Origin: Promicromonospora iranensis
GTDB lineage: Bacteria > Actinomycetota > Actinomycetes > Actinomycetales > Cellulomonadaceae
Length of the DNA: 64,000 nt
Direction: 5' to 3'
Assembly: GCF_028994775.1 (NCBI RefSeq)
Contig: NZ_JAJQMN010000005.1
Span: forward strand, 310,001 to 374,000
Shown: one piece after another, positions 44,372 through 51,838 of the stretch
Position numbering within the stretch: the stretch's first letter is position 1
Layout of the letters: every line of letters begins with the position of its first letter
Translations under genes and position numbers: made by a program
Notes under the pieces: model-generated
Told to the model about the DNA's origin: nothing
Databases searched by the model: none
What the model saw: only the letters and a program-made list of their open reading frames with translations

Positions 44372-45384
44372 CGGGTGGGGACCGTGGCGGGGGTGGGGAC
44401 GGTGTGCAGGAGGTCGGCGACGATGGTCTCGGGCCGGGTGGCCGACGCCCAGGCGGTGGGGGTGAGGGTGATGCGGTGGGCGAGGACGGGGACGGCGACG
44501 CGCTTGACGTCCTCGGGGAGGACGTAGTCGCGTCCGTCGAGGACGGCGATGGCGCGGGCGAGGAGGACGAGGTTCTGTGAGCCGCGGGGGGAGGCGCCGA
44601 CCTCGAGGGCCTGGTGGCCGCGGGTGGCGGCGGTGAGGTCGACGCAGTAGCGGACGACGTCGGGGTCGACGGTGACCTGTTCCGTCCCGGCCTGCATGGC
44701 GCGGACGGTGGCGGGGTCGACGACCTGGTTGACGGTGGTGGCTTCCTGCTTGCGGGCCAGGCGCCGGGTGAGGACCTCGGTCTCCTGGGTGCGGTCGGGG
44801 TAGCCGACGGCGAGGCGGACCATGAAGCGGTCGAGCTGGGCCTCGGGCAGGGGGTAGGTGCCCTCGTACTCGACGGGGTTGGAGGTGGCCAGCACGTGGA
44901 AGGGGTTGGGCAGGGGGCGGCTGGTCCCTTCGATGGAGACCTGTCGTTCGGCCATGGCCTCGAGGAGCGCCGACTGGGTCTTCGGGGCGGTGCGGTTGAT
45001 CTCGTCGGCGAGGAAGAGGCCGGTGAAGACAGGTCCGGGGCGGAACTCGAAGGTACGGGTGGCGGGGTCGAAGACGGACGATCCGGTGATGTCCGCGGGC
45101 AGCAGGTCCGGGGTGCACTGGAGGCGGGCGAAGTCGAGGCCGAGGGCGGCGGCCAGCGAGCGCGCGGCGAGGGTCTTGCCGAGGCCGGGTACGTCCTCGA
45201 AGAGGACGTGTCCTCCGGCGAGGATGGTGGCGAGGGCTGTCTCGAGCGCGTCGCGCATGCCGACGACGGCGGTCCCGACCTCGGCGAGGACTCGTTCGCC
45301 GAGCGCTGCGACGTCGGCGACGGGCAGGGGGCTGGTGACCGGGGTCGTCGCCGGGCTGGTCTGCGGGGTGGTGCGGTCAGGCAC
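44368..45384 (-). CDS. MoxR-family AAA+ ATPase
   Basis: 338 residues from a GTG that overlaps the upstream stop by eight bases and has GAGGAG five bases before it; a longer ATG start at 45411 is less likely. Walker A is EDVPGLGKT, Walker B is GLFLADEINR, sensor 1 is VLATSNP, and the MoxR motif EGTYPLPEAQLDRFM follows. MoxR proteins act as chaperones for metal insertion or complex assembly with vWA/DUF58 partners. Confidence 0.87.
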   Translation of the reverse strand: MPDRTTPQTSPATTPVTSPLPVADVAALGERVLAEVGTAVVGMRDALETALATILAGGHVLFEDVPGLGKTLAARSLAAALGLDFARLQCTPDLLPADITGSSVFDPATRTFEFRPGPVFTGLFLADEINRTAPKTQSALLEAMAERQVSIEGTSRPLPNPFHVLATSNPVEYEGTYPLPEAQLDRFMVRLAVGYPDRTQETEVLTRRLARKQEATTVNQVVDPATVRAMQAGTEQVTVDPDVVRYCVDLTAATRGHQALEVGASPRGSQNLVLLARAIAVLDGRDYVLPEDVKRVAVPVLAHRITLTPTAWASATRPETIVADLLHTVPTPATVPTR

Positions 45385-45886
45385 GGTTCTCCTCGGTGGT
45401 GGGTGCGGCACCGAGGCGTTCTATCGCGTCGAGCCAGGTCTGGACGGTGCGCGCCGTGGGGGGTTGCCTGGACTTGAGCTGGCGCAGGACGCGAGCGCCG
45501 AGGAGCCGTTCGGCGTCGGGCTCGGCGGCGGGGTCGGAGGGGTCGACGCCGTGTGCGCGGAGCCGGTCGGCGGCGAGGGCGCGGATGCGGCGGACGATGC
45601 GGTCGGTGACGTAGCCGTCGCGGCCGAAGACGGACCAGCCGAGGTCGGACACGTCGTGGCGTCCGCCGGCGCGGGCCTCGACGGGGGGTCGGGGCCATTC
45701 GGGGTCGTCGGTGGTGGCGTCGGTGGCTGACCACAGGATGCCCAGCGCGCAGGCGAGCGCGGTGGCGGCGAAGGCGTGTGCCGGGTCGATGACGTTCCAG
45801 TAGGCCAGCCCGGTGGCGGCCAGGGCTGTCACGACGGTGATGGCGGCGACGCGCCGCCAGTTCCAGTACCTCATGCCGGACCTCAT
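45377..45886 (-). CDS. Membrane protein of the MoxR operon
   Basis: 169 residues. Two N-terminal membrane helices (AAITVVTALAATGLAY, AFAATALACALGILW) precede a soluble domain with VFGRDGYVTDRIVRRIRALAADRL and an RTVQTWLDAIERL end. No family recognised. ATGA overlap with the DUF4129 gene. Position between DUF4129 and MoxR is common in actinobacterial versions of this cluster. Confidence 0.7.
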   Translation of the reverse strand: MRSGMRYWNWRRVAAITVVTALAATGLAYWNVIDPAHAFAATALACALGILWSATDATTDDPEWPRPPVEARAGGRHDVSDLGWSVFGRDGYVTDRIVRRIRALAADRLRAHGVDPSDPAAEPDAERLLGARVLRQLKSRQPPTARTVQTWLDAIERLGAAPTTEENRA

Positions 45887-46671
45887 GCGGGGCCTCGTCC
45901 GGTCCCGGGTCCGGCGCCCGGCCCGGAACCGGGCGCCGGGCGTTCGGCGGGACGCTGCGTGAGGTCCCCGTCGGTGTCCGGCGTGGGCTCGTCGATGTCG
46001 AGGCTGCGGGCGATGTCCGCGAGCGCCTCGCGGGCTTGTGCGACGGCGGTGCGGTCGATGGGCCGGTCGGTGAAGCGGGCGCGTTGGTAGAGGGTGCGTA
46101 GGCGGGCGACGGCGGGGGGTGGTGCGGGGGTGGCGGCGAGGACGGTGCCGGCGAACTCGGTGGGGGTCTGGGCGGGGTCGCGGTGGGCGCCTGCGCGGGC
46201 TGCGGCTTCTTCGAGGGCTACCCAGGCGGCGACGACGGCGTCGCGGGGGCGGGCGTGCCCGTCGAGGTGGGCGAGGGCGCGGGTGACGGCGTCCTGGAGC
46301 TCGGGGAGGTCGACGGCGTCGCCGGGATTGCCGGTGGCGGTGCCGCCGGTGAGGTTGTCGGGTGTGATGTCGGTGCGTTGCCGGCGGAGGGCGAGGAGTC
46401 TGCGGGCGACGGCGGTGAGGAGGGCGAGGACCAGGAGTCCGATGAGGATGGCGATGACGAGTCCGATCCAGGGGTTCTCGGCGCCGGCGTCGACGGGCTG
46501 GTCCATGGGGCTTCGGCTGGTGTCGGGGCTCGGTGGTGGCTGGGCGGGCATGGAGAGCTCCGGGGTGGGCAGGTGGGGCGGGTTGAAGCGCCAGGGGGTG
46601 GCGGTGGCGGCGCCGAGCACCACGACGGTGATGAGGAGGGCGGTGATGGTCAGGCGGGTGGTGGGTCTCAT
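45883..46671 (-). CDS. DUF4129 domain membrane protein
   Basis: 262 residues with a signal-like N-terminal helix, a Pro/Ser-rich spacer, one membrane helix (GLVIAILIGLLVLALLTAVA) and a cytoplasmic DUF4129 domain (DAVVAAWVALEEAAARAG, TPTEFAGTVLA, RLRTLYQRARFTDRPI). Usually found with MoxR, DUF58 and transglutaminase genes. Ends in a Gly/Pro tail. Confidence 0.82.
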   Translation of the reverse strand: MRPTTRLTITALLITVVVLGAATATPWRFNPPHLPTPELSMPAQPPPSPDTSRSPMDQPVDAGAENPWIGLVIAILIGLLVLALLTAVARRLLALRRQRTDITPDNLTGGTATGNPGDAVDLPELQDAVTRALAHLDGHARPRDAVVAAWVALEEAAARAGAHRDPAQTPTEFAGTVLAATPAPPPAVARLRTLYQRARFTDRPIDRTAVAQAREALADIARSLDIDEPTPDTDGDLTQRPAERPAPGSGPGAGPGTGRGPA

Positions 46672-47882
46672 GCGGGCTGGGTGTCGGGCTGGGTGAGCCG
46701 GTGGGCGTGGATGCCTGCGGCGGCTGCGGCGACGAAGGACGCGGGGTCGGCGTCGAGGTCGCGGCCCATGGTGCGTAGTCCGCCGGGCGCGGTGCGCAGG
46801 GTGTCGAGGAGGGTGGTGTCGGTGGGGACGTCGACGAGGGTGTGCGCGGTGGTGCCGGTCCCGCCGGGGGTGGCGAGCGTCTGTGCCTGCGCGCGGATGC
46901 GGTGGGTGAGCGGGGTGCCCCAGGTGGGCAGGTTCTCCAGCTCGGCGGCGGGGACGGGGACGGGGATGTCGGCGGGGGCGAGGGCGACCCTGGTGTAGGC
47001 GGTCAGGGAGTGGTGGGAGATGCCGAGGTGGCGGTCGCGGGGGTCGGCGCCGGACACGCGCAGGGATGCGACGGGGCGGCCGTGGAGGGTGGCGGCGGCG
47101 TTGACGGCTTCGCCGGCGGCGACGCCGGAGTAGCCCCAGCGGGTCCCGGTGCCGAGGTTGCCGGGTCCCTGGGTGACGACGGCGACGTCGCACCCGGCGA
47201 CGTGGCGGGCTGCCAGGAGGCCGGTGTGCACGGTGACGGCCTCGAGGTCGCCGCCGAAGGCCTGGCCGACGGTGACGCAGGTTTCCAGCCAGCCGGCGTC
47301 GCGCAGGGCGGCGACGGTGCGGGAGAACGCGGCGGGCAGTGCGCCGCCGTCGGTCATGACGTAGGCGATCTTCAGGCCGGCGGCATTGGTGCCCGTAGTG
47401 GTGAGGGCCGCGGCGTGCCGCAGGCCGGCGACGACGGCGGGCAGCGCGGAGTGCAGGTCCGCGACGACGACCGGCATGCCGTCGAGGCTGTCGGCGTCGG
47501 CCAGGGTCGCGTGGTGCGGCGACTCCTGCTCGTCGACGCCGAGCACCATGGTCTGCAGGGGGGTGTAGCGGGCCTTGACGAGGTGTCCGGGACCGGGGGC
47601 GGGGTCGGGTGGGAGGCGGGTGCCGGCCGCGGCGGGCCCGACCACCAGGGCGTACCCGCCGGTGCCGAGGCCGCGGGCGAGCGCGGACACGTTGAGCAGC
47701 ACGGAGTCGCCCGGCCCGGGCTCCCCGACCAGGTCGGTGTACGCGAGCGCGCGCACCGTGCCGCCTGCCTCACCTGCCTGGGCGTCGCGTCCCGGCAGGG
47801 GCCGGTCCAGCGCCACCTCGAGCTCGCACGCCCCCCGCCACGACCTGCCTGTGGAAATCACGGTCCCGATCCGCCACGTCAT
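46668..47882 (-). CDS. DUF3866 family protein
   Basis: 404 residues from ATG 47882. MTWRIGTVISTGRSWRGACELEV is the family-like start; VVADLHSALPAVVAGLRHA, KIAYVMTDGGALPAAFS and VTQGPGNLGTGTRWGYSGV are later blocks. The function is unknown, although the family is common in actinobacteria and Firmicutes. The stop overlaps the DUF4129 start (ATGA). It is divergent from pafB with only 37 bases between the starts. Confidence 0.78.
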   Translation of the reverse strand: MTWRIGTVISTGRSWRGACELEVALDRPLPGRDAQAGEAGGTVRALAYTDLVGEPGPGDSVLLNVSALARGLGTGGYALVVGPAAAGTRLPPDPAPGPGHLVKARYTPLQTMVLGVDEQESPHHATLADADSLDGMPVVVADLHSALPAVVAGLRHAAALTTTGTNAAGLKIAYVMTDGGALPAAFSRTVAALRDAGWLETCVTVGQAFGGDLEAVTVHTGLLAARHVAGCDVAVVTQGPGNLGTGTRWGYSGVAAGEAVNAAATLHGRPVASLRVSGADPRDRHLGISHHSLTAYTRVALAPADIPVPVPAAELENLPTWGTPLTHRIRAQAQTLATPGGTGTTAHTLVDVPTDTTLLDTLRTAPGGLRTMGRDLDADPASFVAAAAAGIHAHRLTQPDTQPA

Positions 47883-47919
47883 CACAGGGTGGAGGCTACC
47901 GAACGCTACGGTTGTCCTG

Positions 47920-49032
47920 ATGCCCATCGATCCGCCTCCCAGCGCGCAGTCCGCGCCGCCCTCCGCCCAGGCACCCGGCCTGAACCCCGCCGAGCGGCTC
48001 CTGAACCTCGTCATCGCCCTCGTGAACACGAATGCGGCGATGACCAAGCAACAGGTCCGCACCGCCGTGGCCGGGTACGCCGACGCGCCCAGCGACGAGG
48101 CGTTCGAGCGGATGTTCGAGCGGGACAAGGACATGCTGCGGGCCCTGGGCATCCCCGTCGTGACGGTCGGGACCGGGGGGCACACCGACGAGCTGGGTTA
48201 CCGGATCGACCAGGACGCCTACGCCCTGCCGTCGATCGACCTCACCCCCGCCGAGCTCGGTGTGCTGTCGCTCGCCGCCCAGTTCTGGCAGGACAAGACC
48301 CTGCAGACCGACATCAACCGCGCGATGGTCAAGCTGCGCGCTGCCGGGGCCGGAGACCCGTCCGCGGACGCCCTGGCCGGCCTCGCGCCGTCCGTACGCG
48401 CCGTGGGCGACGCCTACGGGCCCCTCATGGAGGCGATCGAGGCCCGCCGTGCGGTCACGTTCAGCTACCGCGCCGCGTACAACGGGGCGGTCCTGACCCG
48501 GCACGTCGAACCGTGGCGCATCGCTGCCCGCGACGGGGGCTGGTACCTCATGTGCTTCGACCGCGACCGGCAGGCCCCTCGCGTGTTCCGCATGTCCCGC
48601 ATCGAGTCCCGCGTGCGCATCACCGGCCCCGCCGGCGCCTACGACATCCCCGACTTCGAGACCGACGTCATGCTCGGCAAGGCGCACGGTGAGATCCGGC
48701 AGGCGGTGGTCGCCGTCCGCCCCGAACGTGCCGGAGCGCTGCGCGCCCGTGCCAAACCCGTGCCCGACGGCGAACGCGAGGCCTACAGCGAGCGCCTGCC
48801 CGACCTGTCCGACGCGTCGGCGGGTGGCCGTGCCGGCGATCAGGCCGGCTGGGACATCCTCGAGGTGCCCTACCGGTCCCTGTCCGGCATGGCGTCGGAG
48901 GCCGCCGGGTACGGGGCCGCGCTCGTCGTGCTCGAGCCCGAAGCGGTCCGGGCCGAGACGCTGCGCCGGCTCACCGCCGCGGCGGCGCTGGGCTTCGGGA
49001 CCGGCGCGCAGGCGGGGGCGCCCCGTGGCTGA
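47920..49032 (+). CDS. pafB: PafB-like WYL-domain transcription factor
   Basis: 370 residues: an N-terminal winged helix (LLNLVIALVNTNAAMTKQQVR), then a WYL domain with VTFSYRAAYNGAVLTRHVEPWRIAARDGGWYLMCFDR and a WCX C-terminus. With PafC it forms the activator of the DNA-damage response in mycobacteria. Leaderless start behind TACGGT with a seven-base gap. Stop overlaps the pafC GTG by eight bases. Confidence 0.87.
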   Translation: MPIDPPPSAQSAPPSAQAPGLNPAERLLNLVIALVNTNAAMTKQQVRTAVAGYADAPSDEAFERMFERDKDMLRALGIPVVTVGTGGHTDELGYRIDQDAYALPSIDLTPAELGVLSLAAQFWQDKTLQTDINRAMVKLRAAGAGDPSADALAGLAPSVRAVGDAYGPLMEAIEARRAVTFSYRAAYNGAVLTRHVEPWRIAARDGGWYLMCFDRDRQAPRVFRMSRIESRVRITGPAGAYDIPDFETDVMLGKAHGEIRQAVVAVRPERAGALRARAKPVPDGEREAYSERLPDLSDASAGGRAGDQAGWDILEVPYRSLSGMASEAAGYGAALVVLEPEAVRAETLRRLTAAAALGFGTGAQAGAPRG

Positions 49033-50077
49033 GCGCGCGGACGACAGGCTCCTGCGCCTGCTGGGCATCGTCGCCTACCTCGACGGCGCCGGACCGGTGT
49101 CCGTGGCCGACCTGGCCCGGAGGTTCGGGACCACGCCCGCGCAGATCCAGAAGGACGTCGACGCGCTCTGGGTCTCGGGCACCCCCGGGTACTGGCCCGA
49201 CGACCTCATCGACTTCGACGCCGCGTCCATCGACCGCGGCGTGGTGCACCTGACCGAGGCGCGCGGCATGACCAGGCCGCTGCGGCTCGGCACCCGGGAG
49301 GCGGTGGCGCTGGTCGCGGCGTTGCGGGCCATGAAGGCCACCGGTGCGGTCCAGGCGGACCCGGCGCGGTCCGCCGTCGTCGAGTCGGCACTGCGCAAGC
49401 TCACCGATGCCACCGGCGAGGCCGCGAACGCCGTCGACGTGCGTCTCGCACCGGGCGGCGACCGGCAGGTCGTCTCGGCGATCTCCTCGGCCCTGACCAC
49501 GCGCCACCGGCTCCGGATCCGGTACGTGACCTCCTCCGACGTCGTCAGCGAACGGGACGTGGACCCCGTGCGCCTGCACACGCAGGACGAGTACGCCTAC
49601 CTCGCCGCCTGGTGCTACCGCGCCGCAGCGCCGCGCACCTTCCGGGTCGACCGCATCCTGGAGGCCACCGAGACCGACGTACCCGTGCAGGACCACCCCG
49701 GGGTGGGGGAGCGGGCGGCCGAGATCGACTTCGCCGCCCTGTTCGCCGGCGGGTCCTCACCGCTGGCGACCATCCGGTTCGCGCCCCGGGCGCGCTGGTT
49801 CGCCGAGGAGGTCCCCGTCGAGTCGGTCCGCAACCTGCCCGACGGCGACTTCGAGGTCACGCTGCGTGTCACCAACCCCGGCTGGCTGCGCAGCACCCTG
49901 ATCCAGCTCGCCCCGTACGTGCGCTCCGTCGCCCCCGCGGCCCTGGCCGACGACGTGGCAGGGGCCGCCGCGGAGGCCCTCGCCCTGTACGACGCAGGGC
50001 ATCGGCCCGGGTCTGCGTCCGGGCAGGTGACAGATCCACAGACGCGAGACGCAGCCACATCGCCGAATCGGCACTAG
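49025..50077 (+). CDS. pafC: PafC-like WYL-domain transcription factor
   Basis: 350 residues: HTH (SVADLARRFGTTPAQIQKDVDAL), WYL domain (LRIRYVTSSDVVSERDVDPVRL, YAYLAAWCYRAAAPRTFRVDRI) and WCX end. Partner of PafB. In mycobacteria the two act together and are thought to respond to single-stranded DNA. No proteasome-accessory pafA or Pup gene is in the window. Confidence 0.87.
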   Translation: MAERADDRLLRLLGIVAYLDGAGPVSVADLARRFGTTPAQIQKDVDALWVSGTPGYWPDDLIDFDAASIDRGVVHLTEARGMTRPLRLGTREAVALVAALRAMKATGAVQADPARSAVVESALRKLTDATGEAANAVDVRLAPGGDRQVVSAISSALTTRHRLRIRYVTSSDVVSERDVDPVRLHTQDEYAYLAAWCYRAAAPRTFRVDRILEATETDVPVQDHPGVGERAAEIDFAALFAGGSSPLATIRFAPRARWFAEEVPVESVRNLPDGDFEVTLRVTNPGWLRSTLIQLAPYVRSVAPAALADDVAGAAAEALALYDAGHRPGSASGQVTDPQTRDAATSPNRH

Positions 50078-50088
50078 GCTTGGCGACC

Positions 50089-50421
50089 ATGTGGTTCTGG
50101 GTGTGGACCCTGCTGATCCTGGGCAGCCTCGTCGGAGCGTTCTTTCTGGCCCGTTATCTCTGGCGGTCGGCAGAGGGCCTGATGGAAGAGCTGGGGCGAG
50201 CGTCGCGCCGGATCGGCGAGTCGAGCGACCGGTTGCAGGAACTGTCCGACCGGGCACGGGAGGCGGCGAGCACACAGCACGCCGGCCCGAGCCTGTTCGA
50301 CGACGTGACGATCCACTACCAGCGTGTCAACGCGCAGCGCGCCGCCCGGGCCGGGCGCAAGGACGCACGCCGGGCGCGGCACGTGGTGACGTGGCAGAAG
50401 TGGAAGCACTTCAACGACTGA
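50089..50421 (+). CDS. Small membrane protein, function unknown
   Basis: 110 residues. One N-terminal membrane helix (FWVWTLLILGSLVGAFFLARYLW) is followed by a charged helix with heptad-like LMEELGRASRRIGESSDRLQEL and a basic C-terminus. It sits between pafC and tatA. Leaderless start behind TAGGCT with an eight-base gap. Confidence 0.75.
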   Translation: MWFWVWTLLILGSLVGAFFLARYLWRSAEGLMEELGRASRRIGESSDRLQELSDRAREAASTQHAGPSLFDDVTIHYQRVNAQRAARAGRKDARRARHVVTWQKWKHFND

Positions 50422-50591
50422 GCCGGTCCTCCGTCGTCGCGCAGGCCCGGAACTGCGCGGCTCCCGCGGTCGTTCACGGGGCGGACCACCTTCCGTCCAC
50501 CGGAGGGCTACCTTTGTGCCCCCCACGTCCGCGTAGGATCGGTCATATCCGCACCGCACCGCGTAACAGCACCGCACCGTAAGGAGTCACC

Positions 50592-50894
50592 ATGGGCGCA
50601 ATGCAGCCGTGGCACTGGATCGTCCTGCTCGTCGTCGTCCTGCTGCTCTTCGGGTCCTCCCGCCTGCCGGGCCTGGCCAAGAGCGTGGGCCAGTCGATGA
50701 AGATCTTCAAGAAGGAGGTCAGGGACCTGCGCGAGGACGGTTCCGGGAACGCGAACAGCAACACGGCCGACGACGCGCCGGGCGGCACCACCACCACGGG
50801 CCCCAGCTCGACGACGGGACCGGGCGCGAGCTCTGGTACCGACTCGGTACCGGGCTTGATCAACAACAGGGACCGCGACATCCCCAAGGCCTGA
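50592..50894 (+). CDS. tatA: Sec-independent translocase subunit TatA
   Basis: 100 residues. PWHWIVLLVVVLLLFGSSRLPGLAKSVGQSM is the TatA membrane helix with the FGSSRLP hinge, and the amphipathic helix KSMKIFKKEVRDL-type follows. The tail is Thr/Ser/Gly-rich. Forms the pore of the twin-arginine pathway. AAGGAG five bases before the ATG; tatC follows after four bases. Confidence 0.93.
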   Translation: MGAMQPWHWIVLLVVVLLLFGSSRLPGLAKSVGQSMKIFKKEVRDLREDGSGNANSNTADDAPGGTTTTGPSSTTGPGASSGTDSVPGLINNRDRDIPKA

Positions 50895-50898
50895 ACCG

Positions 50899-51672
50899 GT
50901 GGCACGTACGAGGCGGCCGTCCGACGGCCGTATGCCTCTGCTCGAGCACCTTCTCGAGCTCCGGAAGCGCTTTGTCCTGATCGCGGCGGGGCTGGTGCTC
51001 GGAGCGATCGCGGGATGGTTCCTGTACGACCCGCTGCTGGTCATGCTGCAGCGGCCGCTGCAGTACGCCGCGGACGTCACCGGCAACGACGTCACGCTGA
51101 ACTTCACGGGGCCGGCGTCGGCGCTGGATCTGCGGATCAGGGCCGCGCTGTTCCTGGCCGTGTTCCTGTCGTGCCCGTGGTGGCTGTTCCAGGTCTGGGC
51201 GTTCGTCACCCCAGGGCTGAACAAGCGGGAGAAGTACTACGCGTACGGGTTCGTCGGCGCGTCCGTGCCGCTGTTCCTCGGCGGGGCCTACATGGCGTGG
51301 ATCGTCATCCCGCACGCCGTGCAGATCCTCACGGGGTTCCTGCCGGACAACGCCACGAACTTCACCGACGCCCAGATGTACCTGGACCTGGTGATGCGGC
51401 TGCTGCTGGCGTTCGGTGTCGCGTTCGTGTCACCGGTGCTCCTGGTGGGCCTGAACTTCGCGGGACTGATGTCCGCCAAGGCGCTGCTCGCCGGCTGGCG
51501 GTGGGCCATCCTCATCGCGTTCACGTTCGCCGCGATCGTGACCCCTACGCCGGACGCCCTGACGATGATCCTGGTCGCGCTGCCGATCTGCGTGCTGTAC
51601 TTCGGCGCCGTCGGCGTGTCGGTGCTGCACGACCGACGGGTCGAGAAACGGCTCGCGGCCGCCGAGATCTGA
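50899..51672 (+). CDS. tatC: Sec-independent translocase subunit TatC
   Basis: 257 residues, six membrane helices. MPLLEHLLELRKRF is the conserved N-terminal cytoplasmic motif that binds the twin-arginine signal; FVTPGLNKREKYYAYGF and FAAIVTPTPDALTM are later TatC hallmarks. GTG start. A terminator hairpin follows. Confidence 0.94.
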   Translation: MARTRRPSDGRMPLLEHLLELRKRFVLIAAGLVLGAIAGWFLYDPLLVMLQRPLQYAADVTGNDVTLNFTGPASALDLRIRAALFLAVFLSCPWWLFQVWAFVTPGLNKREKYYAYGFVGASVPLFLGGAYMAWIVIPHAVQILTGFLPDNATNFTDAQMYLDLVMRLLLAFGVAFVSPVLLVGLNFAGLMSAKALLAGWRWAILIAFTFAAIVTPTPDALTMILVALPICVLYFGAVGVSVLHDRRVEKRLAAAEI

Positions 51673-51681
51673 CCGGCCCTC

Positions 51682-51719
51682 CGCCCGGCCCCCGCCCCGC
51701 ACAGGGCGAGGGCCGGGCG
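51682..51719 (+). terminator. Terminator of tatAC
   Basis: CGCCCGGCC (51682-51690) pairs with GGCCGGGCG (51711-51719), and an inner GCCC/GGGC extends the stem. Confidence 0.75.
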
Positions 51720-51838
51720 CCGCCACGAGCGCGCACTGTCACGTGCACAGTCACGTTCACCTCATGAGCGGAGGTCGTGGTGAGCGGGCGTGGGCCTGTC
51801 GCACCCGGGCTGTCGGAGAGTGACCGTAGGCTGTGCCC

